Shown in pieces: positions 16,735 through 25,410 of a stretch of 64,000 bases of DNA (its first letter is position 1; each line of letters opens with the position of its first letter). The notes beneath the pieces were generated by a model that worked only from the letters and a program-made list of their open reading frames with translations, did no database searches and was not told the DNA's origin. This DNA comes from Saccharothrix sp. NRRL B-16348 (GTDB lineage: Bacteria > Actinomycetota > Actinomycetes > Mycobacteriales > Pseudonocardiaceae), in NCBI RefSeq assembly GCF_001280085.1, contig NZ_LGED01000196.1, forward strand, positions 62,001 to 126,000, given 5' to 3'. A program made the position numbers and the translations under genes.

Positions 16735-18192
16735 ATGGCGACGCGATCGGAGCCCCGGCAACCGGCAGGACGACCGCCGGCCGCCGGCGGCGCTCGGGCG
16801 CTGCTGGGCCGCGGCGCGGTGGTGGCCGGCGCGCTGGTGGCGCTGTGGACCACCCAGCCCCTGTGGGAACCGGTGTGGTCGTGGCTGGTCCGGTGGTGGC
16901 CGCTGCCGGTGGCGGCCCTGCTGATCGCGGCCGGCCTCCTGCTGACCGGGCAGCGCGACTCCTCCGACGCGGACGCGCTGGAGGTGCGGCCGCTGTCCGC
17001 GCGCGCCATCGTCCTGGGCGCGCTGGCGTTGACGGGCATCTCCGCGGCGGCGGCGGCGTTGCTGCTCGACGCGTTCGGCGGTGGCGCGCCCGCGGAACGT
17101 CTTGAAGCGCTCCGCACGGCGGGCACGATCGTGATCGGCAGCGGCGGCGGCGCGGCGCTGCTGCTCAACGCGCGCCGCCAGCGGGCCACCGAACTCGCGC
17201 TGGCGCACCAGCAACTCGTCGCCACCGCCGCCGAGCACGACGCGACGGAACGGCGCACCACCGAGCTGTTCACGCGGGCGGTGGAGCACCTGGGCTCGGA
17301 CAAGGTCCCGGTCCGCTACGGCGGCCTGTACGCGCTGGAACGCCTGGCCCAGGACAACCCGCAGTACCGGCAGACCACGGTCAACGTGCTCTGCGCCTAC
17401 CTGCGGGTGCCCTACGCGCCGCGGCCCGCTCTCGGTGGCCTGCGCGGGATCGGCGTCCGCGCCCGCCCCGCGCCGACGTGCCGTGCCGCCGCGTCGGTGA
17501 ACCGCGCCGACGAGCACCGCCGGCAGGAGCACGAGGTCCGCGTCGCCGCCGAACGCATCCTGGCCGACCACCTGCGCCCGCACGCACCGCCCGGCGCGTA
17601 CTGGGCCGACATCGACCTGGACCTCGCCGGCGCCACCCTGCTCGCGCTCGACCTCACCGACTGCCGGCTGCGCAGCGCGCGGTTCCGCGGTGCGGTGTTC
17701 ACCGGCGACACCTCGTTCATCCGCGCCGAGATCGCCGCCGACGCCTGCTTCGAGCGGGCCAGGTTCGCCGGGCAGGCCAGGTTCAGCGCGGCGACGTTCG
17801 CCGGCAAGGTGGACTTCAGCGACGCGGTGTTCGCCGAGGGCGCGTGGTTCAGCCTCGCCACGTGCACCGGGCGGGCGTCGTTCGCGCGGGCCGCGTTCAC
17901 CGGCGACAGCTGGTTCACCGACGCCCTCTTCGCCGCCGCCGCGGACTTCCCGGAGGCGGTCTTCGGCGGCAGCGCGTCGTTCAAGCGGGTGACCTTCGCC
18001 GGGACGGCGGCGTTCGACCGGGCGACCTTCACCGGGCCGGCCTGGTTCGACGGCGCGACCTTCGGCGAGCGGGACGGCGGTGGCGACGGGCACGCGGTCC
18101 TGTGCCCGGACTTCGCCGACACCGTGTTCGCCGCGGGCGTGCCGGACGCCGTGGCGCGGTTCGTGCCGGCGGGCGACCGGGCCGACCGGTGA
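16735..18192 (+). CDS. Membrane-anchored pentapeptide-repeat protein
   Basis: 485 residues. The N-terminal ~110 residues contain three likely membrane spans (AVVAGALVALWTTQPLW, PVAALLIAAGLLLTG, AIVLGALALTGISAAAAALL). A cytosolic linker with the actinomycete-typical RRTTELFTRAVEHLGSDKVP motif follows, and then roughly residues 300-460 form an A(x)F-type pentapeptide-repeat beta-helix (repeating FAGxAxF/FTGxxWF units). Pentapeptide helices serve as protein-binding or DNA-mimicking scaffolds; the role here is unknown. The gene is monocistronic and converges on the AIM24 gene across a hairpin. Confidence 0.8.
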   Translation: MATRSEPRQPAGRPPAAGGARALLGRGAVVAGALVALWTTQPLWEPVWSWLVRWWPLPVAALLIAAGLLLTGQRDSSDADALEVRPLSARAIVLGALALTGISAAAAALLLDAFGGGAPAERLEALRTAGTIVIGSGGGAALLLNARRQRATELALAHQQLVATAAEHDATERRTTELFTRAVEHLGSDKVPVRYGGLYALERLAQDNPQYRQTTVNVLCAYLRVPYAPRPALGGLRGIGVRARPAPTCRAAASVNRADEHRRQEHEVRVAAERILADHLRPHAPPGAYWADIDLDLAGATLLALDLTDCRLRSARFRGAVFTGDTSFIRAEIAADACFERARFAGQARFSAATFAGKVDFSDAVFAEGAWFSLATCTGRASFARAAFTGDSWFTDALFAAAADFPEAVFGGSASFKRVTFAGTAAFDRATFTGPAWFDGATFGERDGGGDGHAVLCPDFADTVFAAGVPDAVARFVPAGDRADR

Positions 18193-18292
18193 CGTGCGAG
18201 GCGTCGTCGCGCACGCAAGGAGCTGAAAGCCCAAGGGCCGCAAGGCCGCCAAACGCGCAGCGCGAGCACACCGGTCCTTCGTGGACCGCCTG

Positions 18293-18326
18293 GGCGGGCT
18301 TGATCAGTGTGGTGATCAAGCCCGCC
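18293..18326. terminator. Bidirectional terminator between convergent genes
   Basis: A 14-bp perfect stem (GGCGGGCTTGATCA/TGATCAAGCCCGCC) with a 6-nt loop lies between the pentapeptide-repeat gene and the AIM24 gene. Confidence 0.8.
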
Positions 18327-18336
18327 TCGGCGCACG

Positions 18337-19008
18337 TCACTGCTTGGGCGGCAGCGGGTGTCCTTCGGATGCCTGCACGACGACGATGCCCCGGCCGGCC
18401 AGCGCGAGCTGGTACGCCTCGCCCGAGCCGCGACCGATGGCGGCGCCCAGCTTGGCGGTCCGGCGGATCGAGGACTGCAGCGAGGTGGACCACAGGACGG
18501 CGGACTGCATGTCGACGAACGTCGGCACGTCCACGTTCAGCACGACCGGCGTGCCGAAGGCGGTGACGGCGAGCGCCCCGGTGCCGGTGAACGTGGTGTT
18601 GAACAGGCCGCCGCTGAGCATCGACGCGCCCTCGACGCGGTTGATGTCCCACGTGAGCGTGCTCTCGAACGCGAGCACGTTCTTGCCGTTGACGGTCACG
18701 CCCTCGTTCTCCAGGTAGAGCACGAACACCTCGTCGGCGTCCTGGGCGAGGAACACGTCGCCGCTGCCGGACACCTTCATCAGCGACATGCCCTCACCGG
18801 TGAAGGCCTTCTTGAACATCTTGCCGATGCCGCCGCTGCCCTCGTAGGCGAAGTCCACATCGCCCTGGTAGGCGACCATCGACCCCTGCTTGGCGAAGAA
18901 GAACCCGCCGCTGCCGGTGAGGTCCACCTTGAGCATGCGGTCGTTCTGCAGTTGGAAGCTGCCGGGCTCGACGGACCGCTCGGCGTGGTTGAACAGTGAG
19001 CTGCGCAT
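18337..19008 (-). CDS. AIM24 family protein
   Basis: 223 residues from ATG 19008. The beta-rich AIM24 fold is indicated by alternating glycine turns and hydrophobic strands (MLKVDLTGSGGFFFAKQGSMVAY is part of the family signature, followed by DVFLAQDADEVFVLYLENEG and NVLAFESTLTWDI). Bacterial members have no settled function; the mitochondrial relative supports inner-membrane organisation. There is no signal peptide. The frame stays open to 19242 but the added residues are not protein-like, so I chose the ATG adjacent to the conserved start. No strong ribosome-binding site is visible. Confidence 0.85.
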   Translation of the reverse strand: MRSSLFNHAERSVEPGSFQLQNDRMLKVDLTGSGGFFFAKQGSMVAYQGDVDFAYEGSGGIGKMFKKAFTGEGMSLMKVSGSGDVFLAQDADEVFVLYLENEGVTVNGKNVLAFESTLTWDINRVEGASMLSGGLFNTTFTGTGALAVTAFGTPVVLNVDVPTFVDMQSAVLWSTSLQSSIRRTAKLGAAIGRGSGEAYQLALAGRGIVVVQASEGHPLPPKQ

Positions 19009-19130
19009 GCCCCGATAGTGCAGGTGACCACCAGGAGACGCACCACGGGGGTCACGCCGGGTGACGTTCACCGTCCGGCTCCCGTTGCGCGACTGACGCG
19101 CCGGTCTCTTTCGGGCCGCCATAAGTCGAT

Positions 19131-19158
19131 TTGCCCCGCGTTCGGCTCTCGCTAGGGT
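19131..19158 (+). promoter_or_regulatory. Probable leaderless promoter
   Basis: TTGCCC (19131-19136), a 16-bp spacer and TAGGGT (19153-19158) end 7 bases before the ATG at 19166. That spacing places transcription start at or next to the start codon, as in many actinomycete leaderless genes. Confidence 0.5.
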
Positions 19159-19165
19159 GCGGCCG

Positions 19166-19858
19166 ATGACCGAGAAGGCGTTGACCACGGCCGGGCAGGA
19201 CTGGGAAGAGCAGGCGCGGAACTGGATCGCCTGGGTGCGCAAACCGGGCTTCGACTCGTACTGGCGTTATCGGGACGCGTTCTTCGCGCTCGTGCCGGAC
19301 GCCGGCCGGGCCACCCTCGACCTCGGTTGCGGCGAGGGCCGGGTGGCCCGCGACCTCGTCGGGCGAGGGCACCGGGTCACCGGCGTCGACGCCTCGCCCA
19401 CGCTGGTGGAAGCGGCGCGGCAGGCCGACCCGGAGAGCCGGTACCTGACGGCCGACTCGGCGGACCTCCCGTTCCCGGCCGACAGCTTCGACCTCGTCAT
19501 CGCCTACTGCGTGCTGATGGACGTCGACGACCTGCCGGGCACCGTCCGCGAGATCGGCCGGGTGCTCGAACCGGGCGGCAGGCTCTGCCTGTCGATCACC
19601 CACCCGATCACCAACACCGGCAGCCGCCGGGACGGCGTCTTCGTCCTGGACCGCCCCTACTTCGGCCGGCACCGCTTCGAGGAGGAGGTCGAGCGGGACG
19701 GGCTGCCGATGAGGTTCACCGGGTGGAACCACCCGCTCAGCGCCTACACCGAGGCCTTGGAGGACGCCGGGCTGCTCATCGAGGCCCTGCGGGAACCGCG
19801 GATCGGCGACGACACGTTCCCCTGGCACCTGTGGATCAGGGCGGTGCGCCCGCGCTAG
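19166..19858 (+). CDS. Class I SAM-dependent methyltransferase
   Basis: 230 residues. Motif I is LDLGCGEGRVARDLVGRG, motif II VTGVDASPTLVE, with AYCVLMDVDDLPGTVREIGRVLEPGGRLCLSI as the post-motif region of the Methyltransf_11/25 group. These are small-molecule or lipid-type methyltransferases whose substrates cannot be inferred from sequence. The ATG at 19166 is favoured over GTG 19157 because a -10-like TAGGGT overlaps the latter, implying leaderless translation. It stands alone and converges on a lipoprotein gene. Confidence 0.8.
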   Translation: MTEKALTTAGQDWEEQARNWIAWVRKPGFDSYWRYRDAFFALVPDAGRATLDLGCGEGRVARDLVGRGHRVTGVDASPTLVEAARQADPESRYLTADSADLPFPADSFDLVIAYCVLMDVDDLPGTVREIGRVLEPGGRLCLSITHPITNTGSRRDGVFVLDRPYFGRHRFEEEVERDGLPMRFTGWNHPLSAYTEALEDAGLLIEALREPRIGDDTFPWHLWIRAVRPR

Positions 19859-19874
19859 TCGGGGCGGCCCCGAC
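19858..19874. terminator. Short GC hairpin after methyltransferase
   Basis: GTCGGGG-CGG-CCCCGAC begins at the last base of the stop codon, between convergent genes. Confidence 0.5.
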
Positions 19875-19934
19875 AGGGTGAACACCCTGGCGTAGCGGCC
19901 CCTGTGGTCTCAATGACTTCAGTGTTGTCTAAAG

Positions 19935-20618
19935 CTAAGCCTTCACCAGCAGGTCGGCGGCGGCCGGCACCAGGTCGAGCAGGATGCCGATGGACTCGTC
20001 CTGGTACGGGATGCCGCCGACCGCAGTGATCGACATCAGGTCGCCGCGGGACAGCAGGGCCCAGCACAGGGAGAAGGTGTCGTTGCCCTCGCAGAAGCCG
20101 TAGGCCGCGTCCGTCCCCGGCTCCGGCGCCAGGTCGAACGCGGTGACGGTGATCGGCTGGTCCGAGCCCGACAGTTCCGGCTCCACGTACTGCCGGCAGG
20201 ACTCCGCGTGCGTCCGGATCCTGGTCAGGGCGGTCGTGCCGTCGCCCTTCTTGAACCACGTCACGAGGTGGTGGACGACGTAGTCCGACCCTTCCCAGCT
20301 CCGGTTGTGGTTGATGTAGTAGCCGAACTCGTCCCGGCTGTCCGGGCGGGGAGTCACGCACGGCGTGGGCAGACCCCACCGCGTCCACGGCACTTCCGGG
20401 GCGACTTCCTTCGCGCCCATCGCGGCCAGGGCGTCGGACGGGAGGGTGGCGGCCTTGACCCGTCGGGGCGCGAGCTCGCCGGGTGAGGCGGTGGTGGTGG
20501 TCGCGGCGGCCGTGGCGTCGGTGGCGGCAGGCGTCGGTGGAGGGGTCGGTGCGGTGGTGCACGCGGCACAGAGCAGGGCGGCACAGAGCAGGATCGCCGA
20601 CAACGCCGCGCGTCTCAC
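19935..20618 (-). CDS. Secreted lipoprotein, unknown function
   Basis: 227 residues, GTG start at 20618 with GGGGGAAC upstream. The N-terminus MRRAALSAILLCAALLCAAC is a type II signal with the acceptor Cys at residue 20; the lipobox (CAAC) has an unusual Cys at -3. A Thr/Pro/Ala-rich spacer follows, then a globular domain with VPWTRWGLPTPC, EFGYYINHNRSWEG and FCEGNDTFSLCWAL and several conserved-looking cysteines. I do not recognise a family. It should be anchored on the outer face of the membrane. Confidence 0.7.
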   Translation of the reverse strand: MRRAALSAILLCAALLCAACTTAPTPPPTPAATDATAAATTTTASPGELAPRRVKAATLPSDALAAMGAKEVAPEVPWTRWGLPTPCVTPRPDSRDEFGYYINHNRSWEGSDYVVHHLVTWFKKGDGTTALTRIRTHAESCRQYVEPELSGSDQPITVTAFDLAPEPGTDAAYGFCEGNDTFSLCWALLSRGDLMSITAVGGIPYQDESIGILLDLVPAAADLLVKA

Positions 20619-20776
20619 TCGAGTTCCCCCAGGGTCGGACCGTGCCGGCGGCGCGAGGATATCCGGTCCGACGCGGGCGTTCCGGCAGTTGGGCGAATCG
20701 CGATGCCACCCCGGCCGCGAACGGCCGTGTCCGGGCGTGAGGTAATTGTCCGAGCAAGCACGGCTGAGGGGGCGGC

Positions 20777-21367
20777 ATGGGTGACGGGCAGTTCACCAAG
20801 GGGCACGTGATCACGTTGATGATCACCTCGTTGATCGGCGTCGGGTTCGGTGTCGGGTGGTGGTTCTCCGGCGTGGCGTCGGTGACCGGCGGTGCGACCG
20901 CGCTCGCCGTGGTGGGCGTCGTGATCGCCCTCGGCCTGGCCGGCTGGGTGTTCCGCTTCGGCCGCTCCGGCGCCGGGCTGGCCCCTGGCGGCGGCCGGTC
21001 CGACAGCCCGTTCGGCAAGGGGTACGGCATCGCGGTGCTGCTGATGCTGGTGGGGATCTTCGGTGGCTCGCGGCTGCTGGCGTCCCTCGACCTCGCACAG
21101 GCGACCCCGGCGTGGGTCCTGTTCGTCGTCGGCGCGCACTTCGCGCCGTTCGCCAAGCTCTTCGGCTCCAACCGGTACCTGCTGCTGGCCGCCCTGCTCG
21201 GCGGCACGGCCGTGTTCGCCGTCGTGCTGGGCGCGGTCGGGCTGGAGTGGGCGTGGCGACTGGTGCCCGGCTTCGGCGGCGCCGCGGTGCTGTGGGGGAC
21301 GGTCGTGGCCGGTCTGCGTGACGGGCAGCGGCTGGTGGCGCGGGACGTCGCCCCCGCGGGCCGGTGA
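20777..21367 (+). CDS. Integral membrane protein, unknown function
   Basis: 196 residues with about six hydrophobic spans (VITLMITSLIGVGFGVGWWF, ALAVVGVVIALGLAGWVF, GIAVLLMLVGIFGG, PAWVLFVVGAHFAPFAKLF, LLAALLGGTAVFAVVLGAVG, GGAAVLWGTVVAGL). The motif VGAHFAPFAKLF recurs in a widespread family of small actinobacterial membrane proteins without a known role. ATG 20777 follows GGGGGCGGC. The gene is alone between the lipoprotein and a broken regulator. Confidence 0.7.
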   Translation: MGDGQFTKGHVITLMITSLIGVGFGVGWWFSGVASVTGGATALAVVGVVIALGLAGWVFRFGRSGAGLAPGGGRSDSPFGKGYGIAVLLMLVGIFGGSRLLASLDLAQATPAWVLFVVGAHFAPFAKLFGSNRYLLLAALLGGTAVFAVVLGAVGLEWAWRLVPGFGGAAVLWGTVVAGLRDGQRLVARDVAPAGR

Positions 21368-21492
21368 CACGTCGCACCGGGTGACCGGCTACCCCCGAAC
21401 GGGTACTCCAAGGCTGCTCCGACTGGCTTAAAGTGTGTCGGCCGGGTGTCGTAGGAGTCCGCCGACGGGCTCGCCAGGCGAGGGGGCCACCG

Positions 21493-21726
21493 ATGCCGTG
21501 CCGACCTGCGAGCGCGTTGCCCGCGGAGTTGACGAGCTTCGTCGGGCGCCGGCGCGAACTCACGGACGTGCGCCGTTCGCTCGGCGGCGGCCGGTTGCTG
21601 ACGTTGACGGGCATGGGCGGGGTCGGCAAGACGCGGCTGGCGCTGCACGCCGCCGCCGGGTTGGGCCGGGCGTTCCCCGACGGTGTCCGGCTGGTCGAGC
21701 TGGGCGGGGCCACGCCGTTCTCGTAG
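21493..21726 (+). pseudogene. 5' fragment of LuxR/AfsR-type ATPase regulator
   Basis: 77 codons from ATG 21493 (GAGGGGG upstream). It begins like many actinomycete STAND-ATPase regulators (LPAELTSFVGRRRELTDVRR) with an intact Walker A (LTGMGGVGKTRLALH), then stops at 21726 just after strand 2 (VRLVELGG). The remainder of the usual 700-1000-residue protein is absent. The break coincides with the end of an unrelated beta-galactosidase fragment on the other strand, so both genes were truncated by one rearrangement. Confidence 0.8.
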
Positions 21727-22141
21727 AGCCCGACCTGCCTGCCGTTCACGAAGACCGTGGCGGCCTGCCGCACGCCCTCGAACTCCACCAGCACCTTCAT
21801 GCCCTGGTGCGCCGCCGGCAGCGTGAACCGCTTGCGGTACCACCGAGTCCACGTCGTTGTACGTGTGCGGCACGCTGATCGTCGCCCAGGCCGAATCGTC
21901 GAACGACGGCGCCTCGCCGCCCGCCACGTCCCGCTGGGCGAACCGCCAGTCCGGGTTCAGGTTGTAGACCACCCGGCTGCTCGCCGTCGCCGCCTCGGCG
22001 GGCCGTTCCCGCAGCAACGGCGTCGCGCCGACCGCCAACGGCGCCCGCGACCGCGCCGGCCGGCACGCTCCGCCTGCTCACGCCCTTGCTCGTGTCGTCC
22101 GCCGACGTGACGCCTTTGTCACTGGAGATCACCGTGCACAC
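21722..22141 (-). pseudogene. Fragment of secreted GH2 beta-galactosidase, frameshifted
   Basis: Reading leftward from a GTG near 22141 there is a Tat-like signal (SKGVSRRSVPAGAVAGAV). After a frame change comes a typical GH2 N-terminus (YNLNPDWRFAQRDVAGGE, then DDSAWATISVPHTYNDVDS). After a short deletion and another frame change comes the sugar-binding core (YRKRFTLP, KVLVEFEGVRQAATVFVNG). It ends abruptly at ~21722. Two frame changes plus loss of the catalytic domains make it clearly dead. It probably once belonged with the carbohydrate genes downstream. Confidence 0.75.
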
Positions 22142-22183
22142 TCCTGACCCGATGAGGTGGTTGCCGACGTCTGCACATCCGCC

Positions 22184-22226
22184 GAGAAGCCCGCCCGCCG
22201 CCGGTGGGATGGCGGGCGGGCTTCTC
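22184..22226 (-). terminator. Terminator of rhamnogalacturonan lyase gene
   Basis: A 16-bp perfect stem (GAGAAGCCCGCCCGCC with GGCGGGCGGGCTTCTC) and an 11-nt loop lie 32 bp beyond the stop of the lyase gene. Confidence 0.8.
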
Positions 22227-22257
22227 GGTTCACGTCACGCGGCGGTGCCGGACACGC

Positions 22258-24486
22258 CTACCTCGGCGGGTAGGTGATGTTCGGGCGGGGCGGTGTGGCC
22301 ATGTTCGCGCCGAGGAAGTAGTCGACGTGGTGGGACTGCAGGTAGCCCTTGAGGGTCATGGCGTTGCGGTAGGCGGGGTTGTGGGCGAGCGTGTACAGCC
22401 TGGTGCTGCTGGGTCGGTTGGTGGTGAAGATGATCAGTTCGTTGAAGGCGGCGTTGGTGTAGAGGACTTCTTCGCGCCAGTCGCCGAGGACGTCGCCGTA
22501 GATGACCGGCGAGTTGCCCTGGGCCGCGTCGACCGCGCCGTACTGCGACGTCGTGAGCAGTCGCGGCACGCTGTTGGTCGGCGTGGGGCTGGTCGGGTTC
22601 CACTTCTCGAACTTGCCGTCGTTGAGCAGTTCCATGGTGGTGTCGCCGTCCCAGTACAGGCCCAGCTGCGGCCACGGCTGCAACGACGTGCTCGACTGGG
22701 TGAGCCGGTTGGTCGACGCGTTGTAGAGACCGGAGAACGCCCAGACCTCCATGCCGGGGTGACGGGGGTCGACGTCGCCCGCCATGCCGCGGCCCACGTC
22801 GGCGGTGCCGGGCTCGGTGTGCCGCCAGATGATGTTGCCGTTCGCCGCGTCGTAGTAGTAGTCACGCAGGCCGCTCGGGTTGACCTGCTGCACGCCGTAG
22901 CCTTCGAGGCCGGGGCGGCCCGGGTCCAGGTCGGCGATGTGGAAGCGGTCGCCGTGCACCACGCCGGCCGGGCCGAGGGAGTAGCGCAGGCGGCCGTCGC
23001 CGTTGAGCACGAAGCCGATCTCGGCGATCTCGTCCTTGCCGTCACCGTCGACGTCGATGATGCGGGTGTTGTGCCCGTCCGGCAGGTTCTGGTTGCCGCG
23101 CAGGAACTTCCACTGCATGGTCAGCGCGTTGCCGGTGAACCGCCAGGCGGTGAACATGAGGTTGAAGTCGCCGCTGCCGATCCGGTTCTTCATGAACGCC
23201 ACCAGGCTCGGGTTGACGCCGTCGAGGTAGCCCACGCCGAAGCGCGCGTACAGCGGGCCGTCGGCGAGGTAGTCGGTCGGCACCGGCGCGGTGGCGCGGG
23301 GCGCGCCGGTCAGGCCGTCGAGGATGGCGATGAACTGGCGGTTGTCGTCGCTGTTGGTGAACCTGGTCCCGTTGCCGAACGTGACGCCGTTGGCGATGCG
23401 GACGGCGACCTCGGCGCGGCCGTCGCTGTCGAGGTCCTGGACGGTGACGCCGTCGTTGTGGCCGACGTCGATCGTCGCGGAGCCGCCCTCGATGTTGTCC
23501 TGGTCGGTGCTGTTCGGGCCCATGTCGACCTGCCAGAGGAACCGGCCGTCACGGCGGTAGGCCTCGATCTTCTGCGGCGAGGTCTGGCGGTCGAGCACGT
23601 AGTCGTACTCGCCGTCGCCGTCCAGGTCGCCGACCCAGAGGAACTTCACCGCGCCGCCGGCGCGCAACGGCACCCGGACCACCGGCTCGACCGCGCGGTT
23701 GGCGGCCAGCGTGAACGCGCCGCTCGGCGCCTGCTCCGCGCCGTTGACGACCGGGCGCACCCGGTAGCTGTTGGCGCGGGTGGCGTTGGCCGTCGCGTCG
23801 ACGAAGTTGGTGCCGCCGGTCAGCACGGAGGAGTTGAGCTTGACCTCGGCGCCGCCGTCGGTGGACCGGTAGACGTTGAAGCCGATCCCCGTCGGGTCCA
23901 GGCCCAGCAGCCGCCAGCTGACCAGCACCTCGGTGTTGCTGGAGCGCACCGCCACCACGCCGCGGCCCAGGCTCTCCATCCGCCGGGCGCCCTCGGCGCC
24001 GCCGCCCGTGGTGACGTCGAGGTAGTCGATGTTGGCCAGCCCGCCCGCGGTGGTCGCGGCGAGCTGCACGGTGTTGGCGCCCGCGGTCACCGGCACGGTG
24101 AGCGTCTTGGTCGCCCAGGTGTTCCACGCGCCGGTGCCGTCGAACGCGGAGCCGGCCTGCACCACCGCGCCGTTCACGCTGATGTCCGCCGGCCGGTTGG
24201 TGGAGCCGTTGGCGTACCGGATGGCGAAGGTCGCGGCGCCGGCGCCGGTCGCGTTGACGGTGAACCGCGCCGCGGCGCCGACCGCGCCGGCGGAGTCGCA
24301 GAACCCGGAGCCGGAGTACCCGGAGTGGTTCGCCGCGACGGTCCCGTCGCAGGTGGCGGGCGAGGACTCGGCCTCGTACCGGGTCGTCGCGGCGTGCACG
24401 GCGGGCGCGGACACCACCGCCACCGCGATACCGGCCAGGACTGCGGTCACGGCAACGACTGCGGACGTCTTTGTCGGTCGTCTCAT
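22258..24486 (-). CDS. Secreted rhamnogalacturonan lyase (PL11) with N-terminal carbohydrate-binding module
   Basis: 742 residues. ATG 24486 has AAGGGACC upstream; a Sec signal (hydrophobic core AVVAVTAVLAGIAVAVVSA) is cleaved near residue 32. Residues ~35-160 form a CBM35/CBM6-like jelly roll (RYEAESSPATCDGTV). Residues ~165-742 are a PL11 eight-blade propeller with repeated Ca-binding DxDxDG loops (GDLDGDGEYDYVLDR, DLDSDGRAEVAVRI, DVDGDGKDEIAEIG) and the signature GDRFHIADLDPGRPGLEGYG. PL11 enzymes cleave the Rha-GalA bond of pectic rhamnogalacturonan I by beta-elimination outside the cell, releasing fragments that feed rhamnose pathways such as the one at 44-55 kb. Two LacI-type operator-like sites lie upstream. 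Confidence 0.92.
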   Translation of the reverse strand: MRRPTKTSAVVAVTAVLAGIAVAVVSAPAVHAATTRYEAESSPATCDGTVAANHSGYSGSGFCDSAGAVGAAARFTVNATGAGAATFAIRYANGSTNRPADISVNGAVVQAGSAFDGTGAWNTWATKTLTVPVTAGANTVQLAATTAGGLANIDYLDVTTGGGAEGARRMESLGRGVVAVRSSNTEVLVSWRLLGLDPTGIGFNVYRSTDGGAEVKLNSSVLTGGTNFVDATANATRANSYRVRPVVNGAEQAPSGAFTLAANRAVEPVVRVPLRAGGAVKFLWVGDLDGDGEYDYVLDRQTSPQKIEAYRRDGRFLWQVDMGPNSTDQDNIEGGSATIDVGHNDGVTVQDLDSDGRAEVAVRIANGVTFGNGTRFTNSDDNRQFIAILDGLTGAPRATAPVPTDYLADGPLYARFGVGYLDGVNPSLVAFMKNRIGSGDFNLMFTAWRFTGNALTMQWKFLRGNQNLPDGHNTRIIDVDGDGKDEIAEIGFVLNGDGRLRYSLGPAGVVHGDRFHIADLDPGRPGLEGYGVQQVNPSGLRDYYYDAANGNIIWRHTEPGTADVGRGMAGDVDPRHPGMEVWAFSGLYNASTNRLTQSSTSLQPWPQLGLYWDGDTTMELLNDGKFEKWNPTSPTPTNSVPRLLTTSQYGAVDAAQGNSPVIYGDVLGDWREEVLYTNAAFNELIIFTTNRPSSTRLYTLAHNPAYRNAMTLKGYLQSHHVDYFLGANMATPPRPNITYPPR

Positions 24487-24563
24487 GATGGTCCCTTGAC
24501 GTGTCGGTGTGGCGCGCACTCCGACGATCGGACAGTTCAGTTGTGCCCGGCGGCTGCGGGTCC

Positions 24564-24578
24564 GTGAAAACGGTTACC
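24564..24578. promoter_or_regulatory. LacI-type operator-like site
   Basis: GTGAAAACGGTTACC has the central CG and near-symmetric arms of LacI/GalR-family operators, 78 bp upstream of the lyase start. Confidence 0.5.
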
Positions 24579-24680
24579 CCGCTCGGTAGGGAACCAGGCG
24601 GTCTGCGGGGATGTCAATATCCGGAGGACGCGGTGACTCCGTTCGGCAGCACCATCGTTGGTGATGAGCTGCGTTTCGGC

Positions 24681-24711
24681 CGACCAGTGAAAGCGTTTTA
24701 ACGACTGGTCG
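24681..24711. promoter_or_regulatory. LacI-type operator nested in an 8-bp inverted repeat
   Basis: TGAAAGCGTTTTA (24688-24700) resembles a catabolite-repressor or LacI operator. It is framed by perfect arms CGACCAGT (24681-24688) and ACTGGTCG (24704-24711), about 195-225 bp upstream of the lyase start. Confidence 0.5.
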
Positions 24712-24959
24712 CATCGGGGGTCGCGCCGGACGTGGATCGTCAGGTGTTCGTCAGGTTCGGCGGGCGATGTCCGGGGCATGATGATGTGGCGACTCGCGGG
24801 GGCGGTACCCACGCGAGTCGACCACTCTCCGGACCCCCGACCGTGTGATCGGACCGCGCTCGTGCCCGCACTGCGCCGGCTGAACGCGGTGGCGGGCAGG
24901 GCCGGCAACAGCAAGGCGATCGTCAGGTTCACCGAGGCCGGATCACGGGATGCTGGGAC

Positions 24960-25358
24960 GTGTGTTTCGAGCGCCAACCTCGTGACCCGGCACGCGGTCA
25001 CGACACCGTCGCCCTGGTCATCGTGGACCACGACTCCCCGCCGGGACCCGAGGTCGCGTCGTGGTTGAGGGACCGCGTCGACGGCCGGCCCGACCAGGAC
25101 GTCCTGCGGGTGTGCGTGGTCGTCGGCGAGCTGCTGGACAACGCCTGGCGGCACGGCGAGCCGCCTTACGTGCTGGAACTGACGATGGACGCGTGGACCG
25201 ACACGCTGACGATCCGCGTCCGCGACCACACGCCCCGGCACGATGCGCAGTGGTCCCTCGGAGCCGGGCTGCTGATCGTCGACGGCCTGGTCGGGCAGTG
25301 GGGTGTCGTCTCGGCGGCGGCGAGCACGACCGTGTGGGCCAAGGTGCCGTTCGACTGA
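24960..25358 (+). CDS. Histidine-kinase-like ATPase (anti-sigma-factor/RsbW type)
   Basis: 132 residues from GTG 24960; GTG 25023 is an alternative start and neither has a clear ribosome-binding site. The small HATPase_c fold is shown by the N-box VVVGELLDNAWRHGEPPY, with the catalytic Glu and the Mg-binding Asn, and by the late glycine motif SLGAGLLIVDGLVGQWGV. Stand-alone ATPases of this kind in actinomycetes act as anti-sigma serine kinases or partners of PP2C phosphatases. No sigma factor or phosphatase is adjacent, so its partner is elsewhere. Confidence 0.75.
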   Translation: MCFERQPRDPARGHDTVALVIVDHDSPPGPEVASWLRDRVDGRPDQDVLRVCVVVGELLDNAWRHGEPPYVLELTMDAWTDTLTIRVRDHTPRHDAQWSLGAGLLIVDGLVGQWGVVSAAASTTVWAKVPFD

Positions 25359-25410
25359 CCTCCGACCACCCGATCACGTCGGTCGGGCGTGCCGACCGGA
25401 ACACCGCACC

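Larger units (their letters stand above)
24487..24959. other. Regulatory intergenic region upstream of the PL11 lyase
   Basis: About 470 bases with no supportable gene. It is locally AT-richer and contains two LacI-type operator-like sites (24564-24578 and 24688-24700), the second nested in an 8-bp inverted repeat. Frames that open here lack family features and ribosome-binding sites. Confidence 0.5.

Noticed and set aside
24537..25241. Minus-strand 234-codon frame upstream of the lyase gene
   Set aside because: It overlaps the ATPase gene and the regulatory region, has no ribosome-binding site and shows no recognisable motif.
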